DNA of 40,050 nt from an uncultured Pseudanabaenaceae cyanobacterium. GTDB taxonomy: Bacteria; Cyanobacteriota; Cyanobacteriia; PCC-9006; JAAUQQ01. The notes beneath the pieces were generated by a model. That model was not told the origin of the DNA. It saw nothing but the letters and a program-made list of their open reading frames with translations, and did no database searches. Position numbers and translations under genes: made by a program. Within the stretch, counting starts at the first letter, position 1. The number at the start of each line of letters is the position of its first letter. Where the stretch lies: assembly GCA_938002085.1 (NCBI GenBank), contig CALLAT010000072.1:1-40050 (forward strand). The letters are read 5' to 3'. This document shows positions 17,401 to 24,746 of the stretch, piece after piece.

Positions 17401-18247
17401 GAACAATGATGGTGCGTTGCCCATGGACCGCTGCTGCACAAACCCCCGCATGGGCCGTGATTGGCAGACCATCCATTTTGTGAACGAAGTCTTGGGGCAA
17501 GCTGGGAGCCGCCTGGGAGAGGAGCGTACCGCGCTGCAGGTCAACCCGCATGATCTGGCAAAGCGCATCCCCTGATAATATCTCTGTCGTTTGAGCAATC
17601 TCCTCAAAGACCTCGATCAAGGAAGCACGATTGGCAATTAATCCCAAGATACGATTATTGCCATCCAAGCGGGCTTGCATTGCCTGGCTTTTAGCCAGTT
17701 GTAATTGCAGCTTCTCGTGTTTTTGCTGAAGGACAGTTTCCGCCTGCTTGCGCTGGTTAATCTCATTGCGAATGGACAAATATTGGTAGGGTTGGCCTGC
17801 CTCATTCAGAAAGGGAATAACCGTGGTGTCCACCCAATAGTGCTGATCGTCTTTAGTGCGATGGCACACTTCACCTTGCCAAATCTCACCACTTGAAGCG
17901 ACGCGTCCTATGTCTTGAAAGAATTCAGCGGAGTGAAACCCAGAAGCCAGCATTTCATAGCTCCCTCCCATGAGTTCGGAAGCCTGGTAGCGGGAGGCTT
18001 GGCACAGATGCTCATTGGCATAGATGAGTACGCCCTCGGCATTGGCGACGGATACCATGGCGGACTGATCCAGCGCATATTTGTAAAGCTCCAACTCTCG
18101 CGTCAGGGCAGCGATGGAAGGCTGAGGCGCCAGCTCTACAGCCTCACCATCGATCTGGGAAGCAGCCTGCTCTGAAGAGCCTAAGCCAGAAGGAGATTCG
18201 CCCACAGTCGCATTCATCATCAGATAGAGAAGGTGAAGATTACTCAT
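14495..18247 (-). CDS. PAS-GAF-GAF-GAF hybrid sensor histidine kinase
   Basis: A 1250-residue kinase without membrane helices. Order: PAS (about 45-170), three GAF domains (about 195-370, 380-550, 565-755), HisKA with phospho-accepting His760 in [11 protein letters not shown], a HATPase domain with N box [10 protein letters not shown] and G boxes DTGQGI and GSGLGL, then a receiver with Asp1062 ([12 protein letters not shown]). A helical C-terminal tail (about 1160-1250) follows. The second and third GAFs are phytochrome/CBCR-like in sequence. In the third, Cys670 falls where the bilin-binding Cys would be, but the partner His is Ser, so pigment binding is doubtful. The frame is open to a TTG at 18283; ATG at 18247 is preferred. 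The likely partner is the receiver gene downstream. Confidence 0.9.
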   Translation of the reverse strand: MSNLHLLYLMMNATVGESPSGLGSSEQAASQIDGEAVELAPQPSIAALTRELELYKYALDQSAMVSVANAEGVLIYANEHLCQASRYQASELMGGSYEMLASGFHSAEFFQDIGRVASSGEIWQGEVCHRTKDDQHYWVDTTVIPFLNEAGQPYQYLSIRNEINQRKQAETVLQQKHEKLQLQLAKSQAMQARLDGNNRILGLIANRASLIEVFEEIAQTTEILSGDALCQIMRVDLQRGTLLSQAAPSLPQDFVHKMDGLPITAHAGVCAAAVHGQRTIIVPDNALPSTVTPDAPEHGRELALAHGLQACWAKPILCQGKPVAVIAMYYPQAQVPSEVDDLLMEQAVDLAQIALERHGAERALQDRLQQQLLLGQITRDIRQSLNPSQIFHMAVTRVRDLLQADRVSIFRFSQGEEATEGECVAEDVQAVYGSLLGSRIDHNALEELILGEGDQLGDLVAIEDIYAKNFSPRFLALLEPMQVRAMMVVPLMIRQEFWGLLCIHQCSGPRQWQASEVDFVEEITAHLGVALQQAELLTEAEQKSFKLTQLLSTVQLQKEQHSRTAERERGISRVIQQIRQSLDLPMIAETATEEARKILDCDRVLIYRFLPDWSGDIVYESVREGCPSLMVNNKPSHWVDEYLQQHQGGRFRDRQPLAVADIHNSTCSDCSISALEERNIRALMVVPIFNGDQLWGLMGAYQNHEIRDWKSFELQFLERISDQLGVAFQQSVLMTELKGAKEKAEAANKAKSSFLANMSHELRTPLNAILGFSQLMQRESSLSASQQEKLGIINRSGAHLLSLINDVLEMSKIEAGRITLNEADFDLHLLFDSIYELFRLKAEAKGLQLKFERGADLPQHVRGDESKLRQVLINLVNNSLKFTEVGEINLKLWRGETVRLDPMTSLTNAPVRINVAVSDTGQGIASHELSNLFDAFYQTDTGRQSSHDGSGLGLPISREFVELMGGEMTVTSQLQQGTTASFSILVSPVVGQLPTAPPVRKVMGLVDGQPTYRILIVEDRLENRMLLQQLLEAVGFTVQTAENGEEGVAQWQDWQPDFVWMDLQMPVMDGFEATKRIRQLEAEQWQAERSAAGLPLEALPPDRQTFILALTASAFEQTRIDTLEAGLDDFIRKPFQEHVIFEKMAQYLGLEYCYEMPESPALPGVAVEEQSGLNQDERMLQLRQQLQQMTVEWRQSLYDAARKLDEDTVSQHLESIDEQYQILSKELRNWFNALRLDKIVALLKEEQEEL

Positions 18248-18283
18248 CAACGAGCATCTAAGCCAGCTTAAAAGGAGCTGCAA

Positions 18284-18599
18284 TAATCTCAGCTCTGGGC
18301 TCAGTCAGACCGAAATCAACCTGAATTGAAAAGGTCTAAAATTGGTAGCCTTACACCACAAAATCAAGAAAGATACCCTCAAATGCTCCCAGAAGAGCTT
18401 GATTTCCAGCATTAAGCATGGGCCTAAACTAGATTGCCGAGAGGTTCTATGTTTATCGAAATTTCTTATGACTCAAAGGATAGAAACCCGTTTTAGCTGG
18501 AGTTCTATGTCATTAATTGTTCCCAATTTATATCTGCGTGACTCAGAGTCACGGCGAACCAATCTGGGCGATCGCCTCTCCCTCCCAGCTCCAGAGCCC
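18284..18599. promoter_or_regulatory. Intergenic region before the hybrid kinase
   Basis: 316 bp between the P450 stop and the kinase gene, both on the minus strand. It should contain the kinase promoter and the P450 transcript end. Visible elements are AAATCAAG (18361-18368) with its inverted partner CTTGATTT (18398-18405), and the 17-bp palindrome at 18537-18553. A long plus-strand open frame through here is a shadow of the P450 gene. Confidence 0.45.
18537..18553. other. 17-bp perfect palindrome
   Basis: CGTGACTCAGAGTCACG is symmetric about a central A. It lies 47 bp beyond the P450 stop. No U-run follows on the minus strand, so a protein-binding site is as likely as a terminator stem. 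Confidence 0.5.
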
Positions 18600-19979
18600 C
18601 TAAGCAGCGGAACGGCAACGGACCATCGAGATCCCCCCTTGCGGAGCCATCGTCACCCCACGCCGCACGGCAGTCACCGGTTCCGCCTCGCGCAACTCAA
18701 ACTGAGCCTCCGTCAACAAGGTCGCCAAAGCCAGCTTCATTTCATACTGGGCAAAGGCCATTCCAATGCAGCGGCGATTGCTGCCACCAAAGGGCAAATA
18801 CTCAAACGGGGAGAACTGTCGCTCCAGAAAGCGTTCTGGGCGAAACTGGTCAGCCTGGGGATAGAGATCTTCCCGACGGTGAGTGAGATAAACAGAGGGC
18901 AAGAGCATCGACCCTGGCTCAAATCGATAGCCGCCCAATTCAACAGGTTGTTTGGGCATTCTGGCAAAGGTAAACAGCGTGACGGGAAAAATTCGCAGGG
19001 TCTCAGCGCAGACGGCATCCAAGTAGGGCAGCTTGAGCACCCCCTCTAATGCCCCGCCCTGGGCTTTCCAATCCCCCAGTTCCGCCATGAGTTGTTGATG
19101 CACCTCAGGCTGGCGATGAGCCCAATAGAGTGCCCAGGCGATCGCAGTAGCCGTGGTTTCATGGCCTGCGATCAGCAGCGTCATCAGCTCGTCCCGCAAT
19201 TCCTGGTCCGTCATGGGCTCGCCATCCTCATCCCGCGCCGCCATCATTAGGCTCAGGACATCCATGCCATCCTCGTCTCGGCCCCGACGTTCGGCAATTT
19301 CGGCATAGATTAAGTCATCGATGGCCCGCTGCTGACGCAGGAACTTCCCCCAGGGACTCCAGGCCCCCAGGTCTTGCTGCAAGGGCTTGAGGAACACTGC
19401 CAACGTGCGCCAAACCGAGCTGGTCATGGAATCCACCATGCTGCTCAGACGTTGCTCTAATTCTGTGAAGCGATCGCCTTCTTCTAGGCCAAACACCGTG
19501 CGCAAGATGACCTGCAACGAGATCCGCTGGGTCATTTCCCGAGCAATAAAGGGTTGCTCCAAGGGAATCTCGGCAACGACCTGTTGGGCAATGGCCTGAA
19601 TCGTTTCTCCGTAGGCCCGCATGCGATCGCCATGGAACGGCGGCATCAGCAATCGCTTTTGGCGGCTGTGGCGATCGCCATCTAGCAGCAGCAGAGAGTT
19701 TTGCCCCACCCAAGATTCCAAGAAACTTCGATTGGCCTCTCCAGAATCAAACTGCTTGGGATTCATGGTGAACAGTGCTTGAGTCAGCTTGGGGTCAGCA
19801 ATAACGATTAGCGGCGGCATCCCCGCAAATCTCAGCGTGAAAACATCACCATATTTGCGTTGCTGCTCTGGAAAGTACTGGAGCGGACTAAGCAACTGCT
19901 GAAACGTCTGCACCAGGGTTGGGGTGGTCGGTCCAGGGGGCAACTGGGGGTTAACAGAAGGCATCGTCATCGCATCCAT
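18600..19979 (-). CDS. Cytochrome P450 (CYP110-like)
   Basis: A 459-residue soluble P450 haem monooxygenase. Landmarks in order: PPGPTTPTLVQTFQQLLSPLQY at the N-terminus, the I-helix oxygen-binding motif AGHETTAT, the K-helix Glu-x-x-Arg in CAETLRIFP, FRPERFLER, and the haem-binding loop PFGGSNRRCIG with proximal Cys404. The Pro-rich start and loop sequence match cyanobacterial CYP110 enzymes, members of which oxidise fatty acids, alkanes or terpenes (known for the family). The substrate here is unknown. It is 77 bp downstream of the Rieske oxygenase gene on the same strand, probably one operon. No ferredoxin or reductase gene is adjacent, so electrons must come from the general cell pool. 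Confidence 0.92.
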   Translation of the reverse strand: MDAMTMPSVNPQLPPGPTTPTLVQTFQQLLSPLQYFPEQQRKYGDVFTLRFAGMPPLIVIADPKLTQALFTMNPKQFDSGEANRSFLESWVGQNSLLLLDGDRHSRQKRLLMPPFHGDRMRAYGETIQAIAQQVVAEIPLEQPFIAREMTQRISLQVILRTVFGLEEGDRFTELEQRLSSMVDSMTSSVWRTLAVFLKPLQQDLGAWSPWGKFLRQQRAIDDLIYAEIAERRGRDEDGMDVLSLMMAARDEDGEPMTDQELRDELMTLLIAGHETTATAIAWALYWAHRQPEVHQQLMAELGDWKAQGGALEGVLKLPYLDAVCAETLRIFPVTLFTFARMPKQPVELGGYRFEPGSMLLPSVYLTHRREDLYPQADQFRPERFLERQFSPFEYLPFGGSNRRCIGMAFAQYEMKLALATLLTEAQFELREAEPVTAVRRGVTMAPQGGISMVRCRSAA

Positions 19980-20056
19980 CTCGGCGCAGCTCTTTCACTG
20001 TATCGAGGGAACTGAGCCAGCCCCGATCACGCAGTGGTTTGTAATCTGTTTGTTAT

Positions 20057-21058
20057 TCAACTGTTACGCCCCTTAGAAAAATTTGGCTCTGCAATGCTGG
20101 GCCAGCTGTCATAATTACGCCGAACCCAGTCCAACCCCACCTCATTATTGAGCTTGAGTCGCTGGGGCTGATCGGCATAGAGGTGATTGAGAATCTCGGC
20201 ATCCTGCTTCACCACAGTATTCACTAACCCAAGAATCGCATTCGACAACGGTCTTAATAAAGGGGTCTTCCAACGACCAAAAACCAGAGCATAGGTGCGA
20301 GTCTGCCCCTCTGCCTCTGGCACAAAAATATGACACTGCTTAATGAAGCCAAACCCTGTCTTGCCATGGAAAATCACAAAATTGGGAAAGTGATTTTCCA
20401 AATGAGCTTCGATGACCGAGGGCATCGTCAGCACTGCAGGATTCCGACGAATTTCAGCCCAGCGCGGTGCAGCCGTAGGTGCATCAAAAAAAGCTTCAGA
20501 GTGATGCCCCTGATCAACAAAGCGCTGAAACCGAACCTCTTCAATACGAAATAAATCTCGGTGGGTTCCATTTTGATGGTTGTAATCATGCATATTTAGC
20601 AGCATGGACAACAGGGGGGTGGTCACGCTGAAATCTGATGTCGCACCAATCCAAGCGTATTCCGCTGCAATTTGGTTGAGCAGTCCTGGGATAGGGCGTT
20701 GGGGCTCATGACCGCCATAGCTCCAAATGAAATCTCCTTGTATAACCAACTCTAGTGGTTCCAGAAGCGACTGGGTTTGCTTGCCTGAGCCTGGCAAAAC
20801 GGTACAGCCTGCCTGGTCAAATTCAAGGGCATGAAACGGACAAACAATACGGCTACGACCATCTGCCCCAGCCTCACACCAGCCTTCAGACAACATGGCT
20901 CCCATGTGGGGACAGGCATTAGGTAACGCCGTCACCTCATCGCGGCTGTCTTTCCACAGCACATAGTCTTGCCCATACAACGATACCTTCAAAGGCTCGT
21001 TCACCTTCAGCATGGACTTATGGGCCAGTAGCCAGGGTGCACCTTCGAGCATAGACAT
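20057..21058 (-). CDS. Rieske [2Fe-2S] non-haem iron oxygenase
   Basis: A 333-residue aromatic-ring-hydroxylating-type oxygenase, alpha-subunit-like. The Rieske cluster ligands are Cys49/His51 (CPHMGAML) and Cys73/His76 (CPFHALEF). The spacer between the pairs is longer than usual, with an EAGADGRSR insert. The mononuclear iron site is NMHDYNHQNGTHRDLF (Asp158, His161, His166), and KQDAEIL near residue 290 probably gives the third carboxylate ligand. There is no C-terminal transmembrane segment of the pheophorbide a oxygenase type. The substrate cannot be inferred. The gene begins the oxygenase-P450 operon and is divergent from the TetR-type gene 101 bp away, which makes that protein its likely regulator. 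Confidence 0.87.
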   Translation of the reverse strand: MSMLEGAPWLLAHKSMLKVNEPLKVSLYGQDYVLWKDSRDEVTALPNACPHMGAMLSEGWCEAGADGRSRIVCPFHALEFDQAGCTVLPGSGKQTQSLLEPLELVIQGDFIWSYGGHEPQRPIPGLLNQIAAEYAWIGATSDFSVTTPLLSMLLNMHDYNHQNGTHRDLFRIEEVRFQRFVDQGHHSEAFFDAPTAAPRWAEIRRNPAVLTMPSVIEAHLENHFPNFVIFHGKTGFGFIKQCHIFVPEAEGQTRTYALVFGRWKTPLLRPLSNAILGLVNTVVKQDAEILNHLYADQPQRLKLNNEVGLDWVRRNYDSWPSIAEPNFSKGRNS

Positions 21059-21159
21059 AGAAAATCTGCTCCAGAAGTGACGAATAATTCATCTTTAATC
21101 TAGAATAATCATTATGCAATCTAGTTTGTCAAGGTTCATGCCTTGAATTGCGAATCGCC
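21059..21159. promoter_or_regulatory. Divergent promoter region with operator-like elements
   Basis: This 101-bp gap serves both the Rieske/P450 operon and the TetR-type gene. It contains TCAAGG-N6-CCTTGA (21129-21146), sized like a TetR-family operator. It also has the odd palindrome ATAATCATTAT (21105-21115), identical to eleven central bases of the Fur-box consensus. Two direct AATCTAG copies (21097-21103 and 21118-21124), 21 bp apart, flank that palindrome. Confidence 0.6.
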
Positions 21160-22038
21160 ATGCCCCTCCGCAATCAGCCCCAGCAGCAGCGCAGCCAAGA
21201 TCGCCTGGAGCAAATCCTTGTGGCTGCCGCTGAGGTGTTTTGGGAGATGGGTTATGACAAGGCCACGACTCATGATATAGCGGAGCGGGCCGGTACAGCC
21301 GTGGGGACAATCTATCGTTTTTTCCCGGATAAGCTAGCCATATTCCATGCCCTAGAGAAACGTCATCGAGACAGTATTGATCGGATTCAGGCCAATCTTG
21401 TAACGCCGCAATTTATGAGCCAGCCGCTCAAAGTCATCGTGGAGCAGATCGTTCAGGGGTATGCGCAGTATTTCCTAGATCCAGCCCCCTGCGTTATCTA
21501 CACTCAATATTTTGTCGCGCCAGAGATGTTCGCTTACTTTGATGAAAGCTTTGACCAATGGCAGATTGAGCGTTTATCAGAGCTATTGAGATCGCGTAAC
21601 CCCAGCCTTAACCCAGCCAAAAGTCAGCTCCTCGGCCAGGTCTTTCTCCGCTCCTATCAGGTACTCCTCCTTTCAGCGTTGCGCGGTGATCCTCAACAGC
21701 GACCCGCACTCTATAAGGAAATTGAAGCCTTACTCTTTCGCTATCTAGAGCCCCATGTCGGTGACAACATCAAGGAGCAATCCCCCGCGCTGGCAGCTCG
21801 AGAGCAGGCGATTGAGTTAGGACAACAGCATAGGCTGAGCGATCGCCAAATCACAGCCCTAGCCTATGCGTTGGAATATGACAGCTTAACGATTCAAGAC
21901 TGTGAGCGGCTCTGCCCACAAGTGTCTCGGCGATCGCTCCAACGAGATCTAAAAGCCTTGCTCAACCAAGGATTACTAACTGCTCGGGGAGAAACCAATC
22001 AACTCTCTTACCATCTAGCGACATCTAGCGACATATAA
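21160..22038 (+). CDS. TetR-family regulator with additional C-terminal winged helix
   Basis: A 292-residue regulator. Residues about 14-61 are a TetR DNA-binding domain (RLEQILVAAAEVFWEMGYDK, then TTHDIAERAGTAVGTIYRFF). The middle is a helical ligand/dimer domain. The end (about 226-286) has the pattern LSDRQITALAYALEYDSLTI...VSRRSLQRDLKALLNQGLL, a DeoR/Fic-tail type winged helix-turn-helix not normally found in TetR proteins. The longest frame begins with TTG at 21148; the ATG at 21160 starts at the usual TetR position and is preferred. It lies divergent to the Rieske/P450 operon, so control of that operon and of itself is the simplest inference. The ligand is unknown. Confidence 0.85.
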   Translation: MPLRNQPQQQRSQDRLEQILVAAAEVFWEMGYDKATTHDIAERAGTAVGTIYRFFPDKLAIFHALEKRHRDSIDRIQANLVTPQFMSQPLKVIVEQIVQGYAQYFLDPAPCVIYTQYFVAPEMFAYFDESFDQWQIERLSELLRSRNPSLNPAKSQLLGQVFLRSYQVLLLSALRGDPQQRPALYKEIEALLFRYLEPHVGDNIKEQSPALAAREQAIELGQQHRLSDRQITALAYALEYDSLTIQDCERLCPQVSRRSLQRDLKALLNQGLLTARGETNQLSYHLATSSDI

Positions 22039-22386
22039 CAGCATTTTCGAATCGCAAATTCGTTCTAGACGTTTACCAAGCCTTTGATCAACGTGATAGC
22101 TTTGCCACCTTTAGACGGGAATCCTTGACTGCCTTTTCTGGCCGTCAGCATCAGTTTAACGAAGTGATTGAGGCATACGAACGCATCATGCTCAGCGGGA
22201 CGTTCAGCGCGATTCGCGACAATATGTTCCAAGCTGCCAGACGAAGCCAAACTGGCAAGGGTTGAATGCAGCTCTGCTGGAACTGCTGGACTTCGAATGC
22301 TTTATTCATTGGCAGTCCCTAAGCCCCTCAATATACAAAGCGAAGCACCAAGCCCACAGAGGAAGGAGCAGTCAGAACCATCTGCT
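22039..22386. pseudogene. Intergenic remnant, possibly a decayed gene
   Basis: 348 bp between two convergent genes. A plus-strand frame from 22029 to 22265 has no start codon but protein-like content (for example FATFRRESLTAFSGRQHQF and ERIMLSGTFSAIRDNMF). After a frame change at about 22255 another open frame continues with LLELLDFECFIHWQS. This looks like a degraded coding sequence. I cannot name the family. Transposase origin is possible but unsupported. Confidence 0.3.
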
Positions 22387-24372
22387 TTACTGCATCGTGG
22401 CCTGATCGCGATAGGTCCATCGCAAGCCCAAATGTTTTTTCAACAGCCCCAACAATTCCTCTAGATTGACCGGCTTGGTCAAGCAATCATCGCCTCCCTG
22501 CTCCAGGCTGCGCTGTTGCTCTCTCAAGTCAACAGAAGCCGAAGAGACCAGAATGGGCAACTCTTCCCATTCGGCCTGGGCACGAATCTTCGCCATCATG
22601 GCAAAGCCATCCAACACCGGCATGACCAAGTCCGTAATCACCAAATCAGGTTGGAAGGATTGCAGGCATCTCAAGCCATCTTGACCATCCATAGCTTCAC
22701 AAAGCTCAAACCCTAGCGGGGACAGCAAGCTGGTCAGCGCCCCACGATTTTCCCAGCGATCATCTACCACCAAAATGCGCCGACGAGGCCCCTCATAGCC
22801 CACTGCCTGGGAGCTTTCTAACTTCAGCTGGTGCCAGTCGGCTTGCACCGGGAGCTCTAGCTCAAAGCCCCATTGGTGACTGGTGGGCAGCCAAGGTTCC
22901 GCGAGCAACTGCCCGCCCATGCGAGCGACCAACTGCTGGGCTACTGCGATCGCCAAATCCCCTTCAGTCTCACCCGCTTGCTCAGAAGCAATAACAGCCA
23001 GACTCACGGTATCTTCGTCAGGATTGCGAGACGTCTTCGTCACCGAGAATTGCAGCCGACTCGCTTGGGGGCGAGGGGTAATGCGATGGGACAGCACCCG
23101 AATGGAAAACGTAATTTGTCCCAGCTGTCCCTCCCCGATTGCACTCCTTAGCAAAGCCATCAACACCTGCTGCAACCGGGGTACATCCACAATCACCCCC
23201 AGGGGCAAATTCAGCCCTGGTTGAGACACCAGCAGCAGTCCAGCCTGCTCCAAATCTGGCCGACAAGCCTCCATAATGCCTTGGAGGAAAGAGGGGAAAT
23301 GGACAAGGTCAGGATGCAGCGTCAGCACATTAGACTTCAAACGATCCAGATCCAACATCCAATGGATCTGCTGTAGCAACTTAGAGCCATGTTGGTGAAT
23401 CATGGCCAGCCCTTGCTCTTCCTCTGCTCCCAGTTTGAGGGTGCGATTGAGCTGTTGGGCTTGGCCCAAAACGCCATTGAGGGGTTCACTCAACCCCTGG
23501 TTGAGACGAGTCAAAAAATCCCGCTTGGTTTGCTGCCGTTGGTCCGCAAGCAGCTCGTTTAGGGTCTGGGAGCTGGGAGCAGCCGGTAATTCATCAGGAT
23601 CGCGGGGCAGGCTCTCTCCCACTGCTCCACCGACATAGGGCGGCTGTAGCGCAGCATTAACCTGGGCTTGAAGGGCGTGGTTCAGCGCTTGGAGGCGTCG
23701 TTGCTCCTCGTCTCGGGCGATCGCTCCCCCCAGGCAAGCCGCCACAGACCAAAGCGTTGAAAGTTCCGTCAAAGACCAGTTCAAGGGCTGCTTCGCTTCT
23801 AGACCTAGCACGCCCCAAAAGAAAGGCGACCCCGACGGTGACTGCACCTGAATCGGCACCGCGATTAATGATTGCACCCCCTGCTCTGTCAGTAATGACT
23901 GCTCCTCCGAGGGAAAGCTCTCCACTGGGCCGTAGACCGCCCGCCCAGCCAACCACTCCTTTTGCCAACGCAGCAATAGCGGATGCCAAATTGCTCCAGG
24001 CTCACTGTCAATAATGGCTCGACCCGCTTCATCCACATCATCATCACTGGACCACCGGGCGCTCAACAGCAAACTGCTCACAGCATCTGGAATGGATGCA
24101 TCTGGCAGGGGCGATTCTAGCTGGGACGAAGCATCCCTGCCAGGCTCTAGCATCTCCTGACTCAGTCGGCCCCAGCCATTGGCCTGGAAAACTGATACAA
24201 CCTGCACTTGAGCGGCCTGGCCCACATAGCCCAAAGCCATGCGAATCGCTTGGCCCAAGTCATCTTGGGTCATCAAAGTTTGGGTGGCCGTCGCAATGCC
24301 ACGCAGCCACCGGGCTGAATCTGATAGATCAGCAATATCTAACTGAGAAAAAGCATTAAAAGCGCGATCCAT
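22387..24372 (-). CDS. GAF-pseudo-histidine-kinase with receiver domain
   Basis: A 661-residue protein built like a hybrid kinase but degenerate. A GAF-like domain spans about 20-225. The dimerisation helices follow, where the usual [14 protein letters not shown] reads FLTRLNQGLSEPLN: the phospho-accepting His is Gln292 and the following Glu is Gly. The HATPase region keeps its outline (RLQQVLMALLRSAIGEG, then VAQQLVARMGGQLLAEP) but has lost the N-box Asn and the DxGxG and GxGLGL motifs. The receiver is intact: Asp537-Asp538, Asp581 (LVITDLVMPVLDGF) and Lys633. It probably acts as a phospho-switch fed by another kinase, or as a scaffold. It is divergent from the cryptochrome genes. Confidence 0.85.
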   Translation of the reverse strand: MDRAFNAFSQLDIADLSDSARWLRGIATATQTLMTQDDLGQAIRMALGYVGQAAQVQVVSVFQANGWGRLSQEMLEPGRDASSQLESPLPDASIPDAVSSLLLSARWSSDDDVDEAGRAIIDSEPGAIWHPLLLRWQKEWLAGRAVYGPVESFPSEEQSLLTEQGVQSLIAVPIQVQSPSGSPFFWGVLGLEAKQPLNWSLTELSTLWSVAACLGGAIARDEEQRRLQALNHALQAQVNAALQPPYVGGAVGESLPRDPDELPAAPSSQTLNELLADQRQQTKRDFLTRLNQGLSEPLNGVLGQAQQLNRTLKLGAEEEQGLAMIHQHGSKLLQQIHWMLDLDRLKSNVLTLHPDLVHFPSFLQGIMEACRPDLEQAGLLLVSQPGLNLPLGVIVDVPRLQQVLMALLRSAIGEGQLGQITFSIRVLSHRITPRPQASRLQFSVTKTSRNPDEDTVSLAVIASEQAGETEGDLAIAVAQQLVARMGGQLLAEPWLPTSHQWGFELELPVQADWHQLKLESSQAVGYEGPRRRILVVDDRWENRGALTSLLSPLGFELCEAMDGQDGLRCLQSFQPDLVITDLVMPVLDGFAMMAKIRAQAEWEELPILVSSASVDLREQQRSLEQGGDDCLTKPVNLEELLGLLKKHLGLRWTYRDQATMQ

Positions 24373-24746
24373 GGAAACTCACAAGGGTTGTTCCAACCAG
24401 AACATCAAAGGATTGGGCTTGATGTTCTATTGAGACAATTTGGCCTAACTTCCCCCATCGGGAGGAGCACTGAACTCCCTAGGGGCTAACCCCAGCAATC
24501 TCCCCTGGGTCTCCGGATTCGGTTCCGTAGGTTCATTGATGTATCAAGATTGGACCATAACGTCCTCAAGTCTGCGTATCCAAAATCACCAAAGTCTAGT
24601 TAATCATTCGGAAACGGAGAGAAGACGATGTGATTAGATTCCCCTGATTCAATCCTAGAGAAATTACTGAAGCATCGACAAATTCCCTACAAAATCCAAC
24701 TTTTCAGCACTACAGTGGGGAAAGCGATCGCCCCTTCAAAACCTTT
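24373..24746. promoter_or_regulatory. Divergent promoter region of pseudo-kinase and cryptochromes
   Basis: 374 bp without a gene, controlling the pseudo-kinase (minus) and the cryptochrome pair (plus). It contains a perfect inverted repeat with 10-bp arms at 24399-24428 (AGAACATCAA-N10-TTGATGTTCT), 26 bp from the pseudo-kinase start. A C/G-rich stretch at about 24470-24510 (CTAGGGG...CCCCAG...CCCCTGG) could fold in more than one way. A GCGATCGC octamer lies 23 bases before the cryptochrome start. No promoter boxes can be assigned with confidence. Confidence 0.5.

Noticed and set aside
18342..19049. Plus-strand open frame of 235 codons opposite the P450 3' end
   Set aside because: Its second half is exactly antisense to conserved P450 motifs, and its translation (His/Arg/Ser-rich) matches no family. 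The P450 frame is certain.
22065..22250. Minus-strand open frame of 61 codons beside the TetR gene
   Set aside because: It has no recognisable family or ribosome binding site, and overlaps a more protein-like plus-strand remnant. Left as part of the unassigned stretch.
24460..24520. C/G-rich foldable sequence upstream of the cryptochromes as a riboswitch
   Set aside because: Several alternative stems are possible but no known riboswitch core could be matched, and the genes downstream are not typical riboswitch targets.
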